Source of the DNA: Desulfosarcina ovata subsp. ovata
GTDB lineage: Bacteria > Desulfobacterota > Desulfobacteria > Desulfobacterales > Desulfosarcinaceae
NCBI RefSeq assembly: GCF_009689005.1
Contig: NZ_AP021879.1
Coordinates: forward strand, 2,480,001-2,544,000
Length of the DNA: 64,000 nt
Direction: 5' to 3'
Shown here: in pieces, positions 1 through 9,839 of the stretch
How the letters are laid out: the number at the start of each line of letters is the position of its first letter
Numbering within the stretch: position 1 is the first letter of the stretch
The notes under the pieces: generated by a model
The model's database searches: none
Told to the model about the DNA's origin: nothing
Seen by the model: only the letters and a program-made list of their open reading frames with translations
Program-made: the position numbers and the translations under genes

Positions 1-41
1 TGGCGCTGGTTGATGACAACAAGAACGGTTATGTGGCCTGA
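1..41 (+). CDS. 3' end of an unidentified protein (partial)
   Basis: Frame 3 reads ALVDDNKNGYVA followed by a stop at 39-41. The fragment enters from outside the window and converges on the kinase gene that ends at 61. The residues look like a genuine protein tail, but thirteen codons are too few to identify a family or to exclude chance. Confidence 0.25.
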   Translation, partial: ALVDDNKNGYVA

Positions 42-60
42 CTGGTATGCAATCCCTTTT

Positions 61-2538
61 CTATGGACAGCCACCTTGGCTGGCTTTATCCAGAACCGTC
101 CGGACCATTTTTGCCATCTCGGATTTGACAATGGGTTTCATTAAAAGTCCTTTGACTCCGAAAGCGGTAACGTTTTCCTGATTGATTCGCTCACTGAATC
201 CGGTGCAGATGATGATGGGGATATCCGGTCTGAGCGCGGTAAGCTTACGGGCCAGCTGGTCTCCGGTCATTTTGGGCATGGTCATATCCGAAACGACCAG
301 ATCGAAAAGGCGGGGATTGGTACGGAACGCCTCCAGGGCCTCGGCACTGCTTGTGAAAGTTGTCACCGTATAGCCAAGGCGTTCAAGCATCTGCTTTTCA
401 AGCCTGACAATTGACGTTTCGTCGTCAACCAATAGAATTCTCTCATTCCCGTTTGAACAAACGTCTTTTTGTTCAATTATCTCTGCTTTCTCGGATTTTG
501 CGATGATTGGCAGGTAGACATTGAAGGTCGTTCCGTTACCCCATTTACTGTAAACCTTGATATCCCCCAAATGCTCTTTCAGGATCCCGAAAACCACCGC
601 AAGCCCGAGCCCGGTTCCCTTACCCTGCTCCTTGGTGGTAAAATAGGGATCGAATATTTTATCGATGATGGCAGGGTTGATTCCATCCCCGGTGTCGGAA
701 ACGGACAGCAGTGCATATCTGCCCGGCGCAAGGATACTGTCGGGCAGTTCGCCGGCTTCTATGCGAGTCTCTGTCAAACGCACATCAATTTTCCCGCTTT
801 TCCGTTCAACGGCATGGTAGGCATTTGTAATCAGGTTCATGGCCACCTGATGAATTTGGGTGGGGTGGGCCAGAACCATCGGACAGTCTTGTTGGATATC
901 CTGGGTGATCTGGATATTCGATGGAATCGTAGAGCGGGTCAGCTTCATCACCTCCCTCAGGATCTGCTGCAGATGAATCGGTATCTTCTTCTGCTCGGAT
1001 TGTCGGCTGAAAGTGAATATCTGATTAACCAGTTCGCTCCCTCTTTTGCCGGCTTTATAGATTTCTTCGATTTTTTCATGTTCGGCGCTTCCAGGAGGAA
1101 GGTCTTCCAGAAGCAATTCAGCCATGCCGACGATGGGAAATAATAGGTTGTTGAAGTCATGGGCGATGCCGCCGGCCAGATTACCGATGGATTCCATTTT
1201 TTGGGCTTGGGCGAGGCGGGCATCCATCTCCTTTAAGTGGGTAATGTCATCATAGACGATCATTTTGGATATCGTACCGTCTTTATGAATCAAAGGAGAA
1301 CTGATTATTTTATAGGTCTTCCCCTGTTGAGGGCTGAAGATCTCTTTTTCCGCCGAAATTCGGCTCTGGATTTTATCGTGCATGCACCAGGAACATTTTG
1401 TTTTCAATCCGTGAATCGCCTCATAGCATCTTTCGCCAGTGGCATCTCTGCCCACCATGTCAATCATGGCCGGATTCATATATTCGATGGTCATCTCCGG
1501 GGAACAGATATAGGACGGGGACTTCATGGAGGCCATTATGGTCAGATATCTATTTTCGCTTTCCGCCAAGCTGTAGGACAGTGCATTCATGGCGCTGGTC
1601 AGTTCACCAATTTCATCATCCGATGGTCTGGGCAGATCGAATGGGTATTTTCCCTCCTTAACGGCCTGAATTGCTTTTTTCTGGGTTTGGATAAACCGGT
1701 CGAAGTATTTCTGGGCCAACCCCCAAAAGAGCAGGTTCATCCCGAATGCGGCGCCCCCCATGAAAACAATGAGATAGAGAAGCAGGTCGGAGCTATTACG
1801 GTTCTTTTCAGAAATCGTGGATAGGACATCGTCGGTCACTTCAAAAAAATGATCCGCCGTTTTTCTGAGAAACGTTCTTCGATCCTGGATGGCCAGATAA
1901 TTCTGATAGTTCTTTTCCAGGTTGCCGATGTACTGATCCAACGTTTCCAGGACGGCGTGGCTGTCACCCAAGTCCTGAACAGCCTGCCGGATTTCCTTTA
2001 ATTCGGGCAATGCAGATAAATTCCGGTTGTGATAGATCCGGTTCTGGAATGCCAGGACCAGGTTGGACAGATCAATACATTTCCCAACCCCGTTCGGCAA
2101 CTGCCGGCACCCGTCCTGCATATTCTTCATCAGGGCGATGTTATCGTTCAGCATCTCATGGTCCGCCGAGAGCCTTTTCAGCAGTTCGACGCCCGCCGTT
2201 TGATAGTAATCCAGGTACAACGGCAATTTCAAAAGCCGTGCATATTGTTTTTGGTCGATCCCGCCCGTCATGGAGAGAATTTTTACCCCCAGCGTCTTGC
2301 TCTTTTCTATCTTCTCCCGAAACGGCTCAACCTTCGCGCCCGTGTCTGAATGGAACCATTGTATCTGTTCTGCCTTCAGTCTCTCGGTGCTCAACTGGAA
2401 ATCTTTGATGACTGTGACGAGGACAAGGTAATTTGAATATTTTTTTAACCCCGAAAAAGCGGTAACCCCCAGCAGCAGCGTTATGGCCGTCAGGGACGAA
2501 AACAGCAACAGGACCTTTTTGGATAAAGACAGGGTCAT
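61..2538 (-). CDS. Hybrid sensor histidine kinase (HAMP-PAS-HisKA-HATPase-REC)
   Basis: An 825-residue membrane sensor kinase. Hydrophobic segments near residues 9-29 and 252-274 enclose a periplasmic helical sensor region. HAMP follows (about 275-330), then a PAS domain (330-440) carrying the paired cysteines C382 and C385, a HisKA helix with phospho-acceptor H460 in [11 protein letters not shown], and a HATPase with DTGDG (615-619) and GTGLGL (641-646). The C-terminal receiver (701-818) has acidic D705/D706, phospho-site D751 and K801, so phosphotransfer ends inside the protein. It starts 2 bp after the stop of the binding-protein gene upstream, so the two are almost certainly co-transcribed. 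No permease lies nearby, which suggests that the binding protein delivers a signal to this kinase. The ligand is unknown. Confidence 0.93.
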   Translation of the reverse strand: MTLSLSKKVLLLFSSLTAITLLLGVTAFSGLKKYSNYLVLVTVIKDFQLSTERLKAEQIQWFHSDTGAKVEPFREKIEKSKTLGVKILSMTGGIDQKQYARLLKLPLYLDYYQTAGVELLKRLSADHEMLNDNIALMKNMQDGCRQLPNGVGKCIDLSNLVLAFQNRIYHNRNLSALPELKEIRQAVQDLGDSHAVLETLDQYIGNLEKNYQNYLAIQDRRTFLRKTADHFFEVTDDVLSTISEKNRNSSDLLLYLIVFMGGAAFGMNLLFWGLAQKYFDRFIQTQKKAIQAVKEGKYPFDLPRPSDDEIGELTSAMNALSYSLAESENRYLTIMASMKSPSYICSPEMTIEYMNPAMIDMVGRDATGERCYEAIHGLKTKCSWCMHDKIQSRISAEKEIFSPQQGKTYKIISSPLIHKDGTISKMIVYDDITHLKEMDARLAQAQKMESIGNLAGGIAHDFNNLLFPIVGMAELLLEDLPPGSAEHEKIEEIYKAGKRGSELVNQIFTFSRQSEQKKIPIHLQQILREVMKLTRSTIPSNIQITQDIQQDCPMVLAHPTQIHQVAMNLITNAYHAVERKSGKIDVRLTETRIEAGELPDSILAPGRYALLSVSDTGDGINPAIIDKIFDPYFTTKEQGKGTGLGLAVVFGILKEHLGDIKVYSKWGNGTTFNVYLPIIAKSEKAEIIEQKDVCSNGNERILLVDDETSIVRLEKQMLERLGYTVTTFTSSAEALEAFRTNPRLFDLVVSDMTMPKMTGDQLARKLTALRPDIPIIICTGFSERINQENVTAFGVKGLLMKPIVKSEMAKMVRTVLDKASQGGCP

Positions 2539-2540
2539 GG

Positions 2541-3689
2541 TTACATGGTCCTTTTGGCTCTGTCGTAAATGTCTTTTGCATAGATCTGACTCATAGTCTG
2601 ATCGGTTTCAAACATTCGTTTCACCCGGTCCTTCAGATCGCCCGAGTCGATCATGGTCTGGATCCAGTGATGAACGCCCCGGTTCCAGTCATCGTCGAAA
2701 TCAACGCCAAACCGGATCGTCCCGAGCGCATCGGCCTCGACGTCCGGCGAGGTCCCCAGCCATTTTGAAATCTGAAGGGCGCTCTGGGACGGGTATTCCC
2801 GGATGTACCGGTTGGCTCTCATGAGCAGCGCCAGCAATGCGGTGCTTTCCTCCGGATGGGTATTCAAATAGACGCTATTTGCCGCCAAGGCACAACAGGG
2901 GTGACCTTTCCAGTTTCCGTTTGGCGGCAATTCACTCAACATGGCAACGATTTTAAGCTTCGTATCTCTTTTTGCCTGGGCCAGATAGGGCTGCATGACA
3001 ACAAATCCGTCGATTAAGCCGTTGCTTAGAGCGGAAGGCAAGTTCTTCGCGCCATATAAGTTTAAAAGCTGCACCTGGACATCCCGTTCATCCAGACTGC
3101 GTCCAAAGGATATTTTGGATGTTTGCAAGGCTTTCTCAAAAATTATATTTTGGACCGAAACAGCCATTTTATACCCCACCCGGAAAGGGCGGTCCTGGCA
3201 ACGGACGTATTGTAAAAACCCATCCCAGTCATCAAAGGGAAGATCGGCTCGGACAGCAAACCCTGCACCTTCGGCCATTACAGGAGAGAGTATCTTTAAA
3301 TCCGCACCCTGATCGATAAAATGAAGAATGGCCGGAACACCGCCAAATGAAATATCAAAATATTCCTCGTGAAGTTTTCGGATCAATTCTTTTCCACCGG
3401 TAACCGAATCAATAATTACATCGGCAATGAGTTTGCCATGGGATATCAGCCGGTATTCCTTGCGGAAGACAACTTCCTGAAGATAGATTCCTCCATTTTC
3501 CTTGAAATACGAAGGGTTGAGCGCTGCGATGAAAAGTGGGGAGTGATGATCGTGGGGAGCGTGTCCGATGCGCAAGACGGTTAACCCAGCGTCTCGGGAT
3601 TGACAAGAAACCGTAGCGAGGCATAACGCCACAATACACAAAAACATCCACGTTATCCGTGACGGGCTGGATTGTTTGATTTGGCGCAT
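2541..3689 (-). CDS. Periplasmic substrate-binding lipoprotein, NMT1/SsuA type
   Basis: A binding-protein-like lipoprotein of 382 residues starting MRQIKQSS, with a hydrophobic signal ending ATVSC (Cys about 29). The longer reading from 3737 adds 16 residues in front of the signal peptide and was rejected. The mature part reads TVLRIGHAPHDHHSPLFIAAL and continues through VITDSVTGGKEL-like segments, as in the NMT1/THI5 and SsuA/TauA class II binding folds. Those proteins normally feed an ABC importer, but no permease or ATPase is linked. The kinase gene at 61-2538 follows after 2 bp, so a sensory role is likely. The ligand cannot be read from the sequence. Confidence 0.85.
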   Translation of the reverse strand: MRQIKQSSPSRITWMFLCIVALCLATVSCQSRDAGLTVLRIGHAPHDHHSPLFIAALNPSYFKENGGIYLQEVVFRKEYRLISHGKLIADVIIDSVTGGKELIRKLHEEYFDISFGGVPAILHFIDQGADLKILSPVMAEGAGFAVRADLPFDDWDGFLQYVRCQDRPFRVGYKMAVSVQNIIFEKALQTSKISFGRSLDERDVQVQLLNLYGAKNLPSALSNGLIDGFVVMQPYLAQAKRDTKLKIVAMLSELPPNGNWKGHPCCALAANSVYLNTHPEESTALLALLMRANRYIREYPSQSALQISKWLGTSPDVEADALGTIRFGVDFDDDWNRGVHHWIQTMIDSGDLKDRVKRMFETDQTMSQIYAKDIYDRAKRTM

Positions 3690-3929
3690 ATGATCCCCGT
3701 ATGAAAAGGTTGCTGCTGATGTACAAAAGGCCAACAATCCCTGATTTTTTCAGAGCTTAGGGCGCCGGCAAAAAAAAGAAACGCATTCAGGTTGTCATGT
3801 TGTTATTGGCATATTGATAAAAAAATAAAGACGCAAATTTTTTTGGCAAGTCTCATCTCACAATAATTTGCCCAACGGGATGGAGATACAAAAAACGGAT
3901 AGAGGAGGCTGCACGCAACTCCCGCAACC

Positions 3930-5462
3930 TCACCATCGGCATTCCAACATCGCCGACATCGCCGCTTTCTCGGGCCCGCTGTCAACGGCGAGCCCGGTTC
4001 TGGCGGCCACCGACCGAAGAAGGCCTTCGAACAGCCACTGATGGGTAGGCAGGAGGGCGTACCAGTAGAGAATCCCAAGAAGTCCGCGAGGAAGAAAGCG
4101 TGAAACCATTTTCAGTTCCACCCGGCCGTTCCCGCGGGGAGTAATGAGAAATTCCAGCAGGGCATCGCCCGGCGCCTTCATCTCCGCCAGGAGCAACAGC
4201 CGCCGGGGCGCTTCCAAGGCAATCACCCGCCAGAAATCGAGGCCGTCCCCAACCCGCAGGTCAGTGGGATGCCGTCTTCCCCGGCGCAGGCCCGGGCCGC
4301 CCGCCAGCCGGTCCAGCATTCCCCGCAGCCGCCAGAGGCCATGGGCAAAGTACCAGCCGTTCCCGCCGCCGATGGCCGACACCGTCCGCCATACCGCTTC
4401 GGCATCCCCCGCAAGGACAATGCGATGCGCCCCTCCCAGGACCGTCCCGCCGGCATAGTCGGCATCCCCGCAGGTGGTCCACTCGGGCGGCAGGCGGCCA
4501 CCGCCGTCGAACCAACAGGTCTTTACCTGCTCCTGGCGAACCCGTTCCAACGCCGTGCGGATCGCCTTGCCGGCGTCCACCAGTTCGACGGGCACGATCT
4601 GCCTGATGCGCGAGTCGCGGCAAACCACTGGAACACAGAGTCCTTCGGTCAAGGGCTGGGCAATGGAAGCCGGTACCGGTGTCACCAGATGGATCCATTT
4701 GGCACTCAGCCATGGGGTCAGTACCGGCACGGGGATAATGATGCGTGGGCGCAAACCGGCCTCCCGGGCATAAATCCGGATCAGATCCCGGTAAGTGAGA
4801 ACATCCGGCCCACCGATGTCGAAGGTCTGGCCGGCGCTCTCCGGTACCCGCAGGCACCCTTCCAGATAATCGAGCACATTGCCAATGGCAATGGGCTGGC
4901 AGGGCGTATGCACCCAGCGGGGCGTAATCATCACCGGCAGGCGATCCACCAGGTAACGCAGCATCTCGAAGGAGGCGCTGCCCGACCCCAGGATCATGGC
5001 CGCCCGCAGGTTGGTGACGGGAATCTGGCCGGCCTGAAAAATTCGCGCCACCGAGTGGCGCGACCTTAGGTGCGGGCTCAGGGCTTCGTGATCCTGATCG
5101 CCCAGTCCGCCCAAATAGATAATCCGCGTCAACCCATTCTGTTCGGCGGCGGCAACCATATTCTCCGCCGCCTGCCGGTCTGCGTCGGCATAGCGCCCCT
5201 TGTGGGCGTTCATGGAGTGAATCAGATAAAAAGCCTCTCCGCAGCCTTCGCTCGCGTGCACAAAAGCGTTCCGGTCCAGCGCATTGCCGGCGGCAATCTC
5301 CAGATGCGGGTGCTGCCCCCAGGGTCGGCAGGACAGTCGTTGCGGCGAACGAACCATGGCACGCACCCGATACCCGGCGCCCAGAAGGCGGGGAATCAGG
5401 CGCCCGCCCACATAGCCGGTGCCGCCGGTGACAAAAACGGGCTGTTTTAAATCGGGTTGCAT
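3930..5462 (-). CDS. SDR-family NAD(P)-binding oxidoreductase with C-terminal DUF2867
   Basis: A 510-residue two-part protein. The N-terminus has the dinucleotide-binding motif VFVTGGTGYVGGRL and an atypical extended-SDR fold. The C-terminal part, roughly residues 340-500 (GWYFAHGLWRLRGMLDR, then GDGLDFWRVIALE), matches DUF2867. The start at MQPDLKQ (5462) was chosen because it directly precedes the nucleotide-binding strand and has GGAAAGG upstream. The open frame runs on to 5786 but would overlap the divergent carrier gene. The substrate is unknown; family members act on nucleoside-diphosphate sugars or quinone-like substrates. Confidence 0.85.
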   Translation of the reverse strand: MQPDLKQPVFVTGGTGYVGGRLIPRLLGAGYRVRAMVRSPQRLSCRPWGQHPHLEIAAGNALDRNAFVHASEGCGEAFYLIHSMNAHKGRYADADRQAAENMVAAAEQNGLTRIIYLGGLGDQDHEALSPHLRSRHSVARIFQAGQIPVTNLRAAMILGSGSASFEMLRYLVDRLPVMITPRWVHTPCQPIAIGNVLDYLEGCLRVPESAGQTFDIGGPDVLTYRDLIRIYAREAGLRPRIIIPVPVLTPWLSAKWIHLVTPVPASIAQPLTEGLCVPVVCRDSRIRQIVPVELVDAGKAIRTALERVRQEQVKTCWFDGGGRLPPEWTTCGDADYAGGTVLGGAHRIVLAGDAEAVWRTVSAIGGGNGWYFAHGLWRLRGMLDRLAGGPGLRRGRRHPTDLRVGDGLDFWRVIALEAPRRLLLLAEMKAPGDALLEFLITPRGNGRVELKMVSRFLPRGLLGILYWYALLPTHQWLFEGLLRSVAARTGLAVDSGPEKAAMSAMLECRW

Positions 5463-5534
5463 GACAGGAGGCCTTTCCATAGAATAAGGGGCTACCATTG
5501 AGAAAGTATAGAAAACAGGGAGGTATTTGTAAAT

Positions 5535-6476
5535 ATGGGCATCATTACCACCATCGTTCCCATCTTCATTGTGGTTGCCATCGGTTGGCTGGCGCGCAGA
5601 AGAGGCTTCATTCCTATGGAATTTCTGCCTCCGGCCAACCGTCTGGTCTATTACCTGGCCATTCCGGCCATGATCTTCTGCGCGATCTCCAAGGGCACCA
5701 TTCGTCAGCATTTCAACACCGCCGGTCTGCTGCTCACCCTGGCAGCAGTGACCAGCGCCTACCTCATGGCCTGGGGTGTCTCCCACCTAGACAGGATGGC
5801 CGGGGCCCGGGCCGGAACCTTCATCCAGAGTGCCGCCCATGGCAACCAGGGGCACATCGGCCTGCCGCTGGCCTTTTATCTCCTGGGACAGTCCGGGCTG
5901 GTCAAGGCCAGCATCATTGCCGGGTTCGTAATGATTCTGCAAAACGTGCTCTCGGTCTGGTTTCTCCAGACGCAGGCGGCTCCCAGGGGCTCGCGATCCG
6001 GCACGATAGACATTCTGCTCAAGCTTTCCGGCAACCCGATCATTCTCTCGGCCATGACCGGAATCCTCTTCGCCTTTTTTCAGATCCCCGTCCCCATCGT
6101 GCTGCAGCGTAGCCTGGAGATGCTGGGCGGCATGGCCCCGCCCATGGCCCTACTGCTGATCGGGGCATCCCTTTCGATCCGGGGCATGCGGCGGCATTTC
6201 CGACCGGCCATTGGCGCCGTGCTGATCAAACTGGTCGTTCTTCCCGCCATCGGCTTGCTGCTCTATCTGAAACTCGGTCTCACCGCCGACGAGTTCCTCC
6301 CCGGCCTGATTCTGCTGGCCTCCCCCAGCGCCACGGTGACGTTCGTCATGGCCAGGGAGATGCAAGGCGATCCCGAGTTCGCCGTGGCGACCATTTCTGC
6401 GAGTACGCTTTTCTCTGCGGCCACCTTCAGCCTGTGGCTGATGCTGGTGCATTGGATTGCACTAGCGGCAGGATAA
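5535..6476 (+). CDS. AEC (auxin efflux carrier) family transporter
   Basis: A 313-residue integral membrane protein with about ten hydrophobic helices, starting MGIITTIVPIFIVVAIG. The central loop has AAHGNQGHIGLPLAF and the last third has LASPSATVTFVMAREM, both typical of AEC permeases that export or import small organic acids. An AGGGAGG site precedes the ATG. It is divergent from the SDR gene. The endonuclease/phosphatase-fold gene follows after 33 bp with its own GGAGG and may be co-transcribed. The substrate is not predictable. Confidence 0.9.
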   Translation: MGIITTIVPIFIVVAIGWLARRRGFIPMEFLPPANRLVYYLAIPAMIFCAISKGTIRQHFNTAGLLLTLAAVTSAYLMAWGVSHLDRMAGARAGTFIQSAAHGNQGHIGLPLAFYLLGQSGLVKASIIAGFVMILQNVLSVWFLQTQAAPRGSRSGTIDILLKLSGNPIILSAMTGILFAFFQIPVPIVLQRSLEMLGGMAPPMALLLIGASLSIRGMRRHFRPAIGAVLIKLVVLPAIGLLLYLKLGLTADEFLPGLILLASPSATVTFVMAREMQGDPEFAVATISASTLFSAATFSLWLMLVHWIALAAG

Positions 6477-6509
6477 TCCAAATCAACATAAACGACGAAG
6501 GAGGAACAG

Positions 6510-7313
6510 ATGCCTGATTTTGGTCACACCACAGCAAAAATCGCTGCATGGAACCTGGCCGGTTATGGCGGGATTCCCGAAGCGCGTCTCAATCGTCAGG
6601 TGGAAGGGTTGGCCCTGTTGGATGCGGAAGTCATCGCCCTGGTGGAAGTAAATCCGCTCTCAGCCTTGGAGACCCTCAGACAGGGACTGGCCGACAAGGG
6701 TGTCAGCTATGGGGCGGCCATTGTTCCGCAGGCCGACGACCTGCATATCGGGGTGCTGTACAAGGAGGGCATCACCGCTGAAAACCCGCGTCTTTTGGAG
6801 GGTTCGGACCTGGGCGACAGCCGCCGACGCAAGGCCTTCATCGTGGACCTACGCGTCGGCCGCTTCGACTTCATGTTGGTCGTCGTCCATTTAAAATCCG
6901 GGCGATCGGCCGCCAGTCAGAAGATCCGCGACGACCAGGCCAAGACCATCGGTGCGTTTATCCGCGAACGTCGCCAAGCCAGCCGGGATGACATCCTGCT
7001 GGCCGGGGATTTCAACATGATCCCCGGCCAGGACGTGAGCAATTTTCACCACCTCGGCGGCGACGACCTGATGGATTTCGTCTCGTCCTGGGATCTTCCC
7101 GATCGCTTCTCCCACATTCTGGAAGCCGGTCGGGCCAACCTGCTGGACGGGTTCGCCATCAGCCGAACCTACAGCACCGAATATATTCGCGGGAGCCTGC
7201 GGATCTTTCCCATGCACTGGTGTATGGATATCGGCCGGGAGCGGTTCCGCGAAACCGTGTCCGACCACCTGCCCTTCGTAGCGAGTTTCAGGATTGATCG
7301 CGACCGGGATTGA
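6510..7313 (+). CDS. Endonuclease/exonuclease/phosphatase-family protein
   Basis: A 267-residue EEP-fold hydrolase. The family metal and catalytic motifs are present in order: AAWNLAGYGG near the N-terminus, VIALVEVN with the metal-binding Glu, LLAGDFNMIPG with the Asp-Asn pair, and SDHLPFVASF with the catalytic Asp-His. No signal peptide is visible, so it is probably cytoplasmic. GGAGG lies 6 bp before the ATG. The substrate (DNA, phospholipid or phosphoester) cannot be determined. Its 3' end nearly meets the convergent gene ending at 7321. Confidence 0.88.
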   Translation: MPDFGHTTAKIAAWNLAGYGGIPEARLNRQVEGLALLDAEVIALVEVNPLSALETLRQGLADKGVSYGAAIVPQADDLHIGVLYKEGITAENPRLLEGSDLGDSRRRKAFIVDLRVGRFDFMLVVVHLKSGRSAASQKIRDDQAKTIGAFIRERRQASRDDILLAGDFNMIPGQDVSNFHHLGGDDLMDFVSSWDLPDRFSHILEAGRANLLDGFAISRTYSTEYIRGSLRIFPMHWCMDIGRERFRETVSDHLPFVASFRIDRDRD

Positions 7314-7320
7314 TCGATCA

Positions 7321-9762
7321 TCAGGCCAGGGCCTGTTTCTGTGCGTTAACCATGCCGAACAGTTCCCAGGTTTTGTCGAAGGCCGTCTCGAAGGAGCGGC
7401 TCTCCATATACTTCCGGGCGGCCCGGCCCATGCGGTGGCACCGATTGGAATCGGTAAGCAGCAATGCCATGGCATCAAAGAGGGAATCGGCGCAATCGGA
7501 CTGGACCACCAGCCCCGTTTCTTCGGGCAGGATATTCTCGGCCGGCCCGCCCTGATCCGTAACGATCACGGGCAGCCCTGAGGCCTGAGCTTCCAGCACC
7601 ACATTGCCGAAAGTATCGGTCGTGCTGGGAAAAACGAAAATATCGCTTGAGGCGTATGCCTCGCACAAATCTTCTCCTTCCAGCCGCCCGGTATAGATAC
7701 AGGGCAGTCCGGCGGTCTCGCGTTTCATCTCCTCCAGGTAGGGACCATCGCCGACAATCGTCAGCGTGATCTGAGAAAACCGTTGCACCAGCGGCCGGAA
7801 GGCCTCGGCCAGAAGATGGAGGTTTTTCTCTTTGGACACCCGTCCCACGTAGAGGAGTTTGGCCGTATCCGAAACGCCGTCCCAGCGGCTGTAAAAACCG
7901 TTGCGTTTGGCCGGATGGAAACGCACCGTATCAATGCCCCGCGGATAAACCCGGATCTTTTCGGCATTGATTCCCTTGGCCACCAGCTCATCGCAGGTGC
8001 TCCGGGAGGGAGCGTAGATCAAATCCATCTGATCGTAGTACCAAAGCACGAACTTCCAGGCCAGCTCTTCCATGAACCCGCTTCCGGTGAGGATCTGCAC
8101 ATACTGGGGGATGGCCGTGTGATATATGCCGGAGATGGGCAGCCGCAGGAAACGCGAAATGGCCAGGGCAGCAAGGCCAATCGGTCCCGGCGTGGCCGTA
8201 TGGATATGATTGAAACCCTGCCGGTGGCAGTATTCCAAAATCTCCAGAAGGGGTGGATAAAAAATCTTCTGTTGCTCGTACTCGGGCAAGTCGTAAGTAC
8301 CGACGGGTTTGAAACGGACCACGCCCTTTTCCGGGAAGCGGTCCTGATCGTCGCAGGTGATCAGGGTATACTGCCGGTTGGTGGCAGCGGCCAGATGAAC
8401 CTGCTGCTGCAGGGTCAGGGCCACCCCGTTGACTTCGTAAAAGGTGTCCGTAAAATGGGCCACGTGCACGTCATCACCGGGCGCCGGATTTCTCTGCCCG
8501 GCGTTTCCGGCAAAGCGGTCGGCGATCTGGGTACCCAGGTCGCGGCCCATGGTAAACTGGGAAAAAGCAACGAAATAGGGCGCCATCAGGGTGTAGAGCC
8601 CGCCTGCCGAGCCGATGGTGTGAAAAATATTGAATACATTGGCACCGGAGAGATGATCCAGAAGATGGTTACCGAAATGGACCATCACCCGGTTGGAAAG
8701 ACGATTGACGAAGGCGAACCAGCGTTGCTCACGGGATTCAATGGTCTCGTCTTCGCCGGCATCGGCCATCAGATCCGGGTTCTCCAGGATCAACCGCTGG
8801 GTTTCGTGCCGCAGGAGGGTGGCCAGTGAATCCGACAGGGGATGCTTGAGACGTTTGTTCTTACGCGCGCTGAGGAAAAAATAGACCTTTGAGAGCATAC
8901 CCGGCTCGGGAGCCGGTTCGGGGGAAAGCGAGCTGTCCAGAAAGCGGACCAGGGGATCCTTGCCGGTGTAACGTCCCAGGTCGAACTTGCGCCGGAAAAA
9001 CTGCCAGGCGATGCCGTAAAGATTGTGGGCCATGGTCTGGGGGGTGGGCGCCAAACCATGCACGGCCACGCGGCAGTCCCGGATCGCCGCCAGCGAAGTA
9101 ACCTCATGGGGAGCGTCGATAAATTCGGTAAAGGTTCGGGCGACATTGAGCGCGCTGTGGTCGTCCGACCCGCCGAAAAGCCTTTTCTGGTGCGGTCTGG
9201 CAAAAAGCGGGGTGAGCGTGTACCGGTCGGCCAGCCGCTCGATGTCGGCTGGCGTAAGCTGGTTGAGGATGCTTTTCAGGCTCAGGTTTTCGCGGTTGTT
9301 GCGCGCCCCGTTGAGTTCGAAATTTCTGAAAAGCAGCAGCAGTTGTTCAAAATGGTCGATGGTCAGGCGATCGTTGACCGCATACAGCGGGTGGGCGATG
9401 ATGTTGAAGATCTGTTCCTGGTAGAAATAAGTGGTCAGATCGAAAATATTCTGGCGCAGCCGTTGAATTTCGCGATGCTGGGCCTCGGTGATGTCCAGGG
9501 CCAGCACATGCAGCTTGCACCCGTCGTCGGGGAAGTAAGTGGTCACCTCTTCACTGACGAAAGTGTTCGGCAGATGGGCGATTTCAAGGGCGCCGTCAAT
9601 GCTGTTGTGATCGCTGATGGTCACGTGGGTCATGCCCCGCCGCCGGGCGAGCTCGTAAATTTCGAGGGGCTCGGTAAAACTTTCCGGACAGCCGATTTTT
9701 TTCAGAATCCACTGGGACGGTCTTTTGGAGTGCTTGGAGTGGACGTGTAAATCGATCTGCAT
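7321..9762 (-). CDS. PHP-domain/glycosyltransferase GT4 fusion protein
   Basis: An 813-residue fusion. The first ~250 residues form a PHP phosphoesterase domain with the metal motifs DLHVHSKHS and ISDHNSIDG plus later His and Asp residues (FGGSDDHSAL). From about residue 430 a GT-B glycosyltransferase begins with HVAHFTDTFYEVNGV, followed by YVGRVSKEKNLHLLAEAF and the donor-binding FVFPSTTDTFGNVVLEAQ. Such fusions are annotated as glycosyltransferases, but how the PHP part assists is unclear. The gene stands alone between repeats. Both catalytic sites look intact. Confidence 0.9.
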   Translation of the reverse strand: MQIDLHVHSKHSKRPSQWILKKIGCPESFTEPLEIYELARRRGMTHVTISDHNSIDGALEIAHLPNTFVSEEVTTYFPDDGCKLHVLALDITEAQHREIQRLRQNIFDLTTYFYQEQIFNIIAHPLYAVNDRLTIDHFEQLLLLFRNFELNGARNNRENLSLKSILNQLTPADIERLADRYTLTPLFARPHQKRLFGGSDDHSALNVARTFTEFIDAPHEVTSLAAIRDCRVAVHGLAPTPQTMAHNLYGIAWQFFRRKFDLGRYTGKDPLVRFLDSSLSPEPAPEPGMLSKVYFFLSARKNKRLKHPLSDSLATLLRHETQRLILENPDLMADAGEDETIESREQRWFAFVNRLSNRVMVHFGNHLLDHLSGANVFNIFHTIGSAGGLYTLMAPYFVAFSQFTMGRDLGTQIADRFAGNAGQRNPAPGDDVHVAHFTDTFYEVNGVALTLQQQVHLAAATNRQYTLITCDDQDRFPEKGVVRFKPVGTYDLPEYEQQKIFYPPLLEILEYCHRQGFNHIHTATPGPIGLAALAISRFLRLPISGIYHTAIPQYVQILTGSGFMEELAWKFVLWYYDQMDLIYAPSRSTCDELVAKGINAEKIRVYPRGIDTVRFHPAKRNGFYSRWDGVSDTAKLLYVGRVSKEKNLHLLAEAFRPLVQRFSQITLTIVGDGPYLEEMKRETAGLPCIYTGRLEGEDLCEAYASSDIFVFPSTTDTFGNVVLEAQASGLPVIVTDQGGPAENILPEETGLVVQSDCADSLFDAMALLLTDSNRCHRMGRAARKYMESRSFETAFDKTWELFGMVNAQKQALA

Positions 9763-9839
9763 GGCGTTTCCTTTCTATGCATCCTTTTTTCCTGCAGCAT
9801 GCCGTTCCCCGGCGCAGCCCGGGGACCGCCCGACTTCTC

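Noticed and set aside
7783..8829. A 348-codon plus-strand frame inside the PHP-glycosyltransferase gene
   Set aside because: Antisense to well-supported motifs; no ribosome site or recognisable fold.
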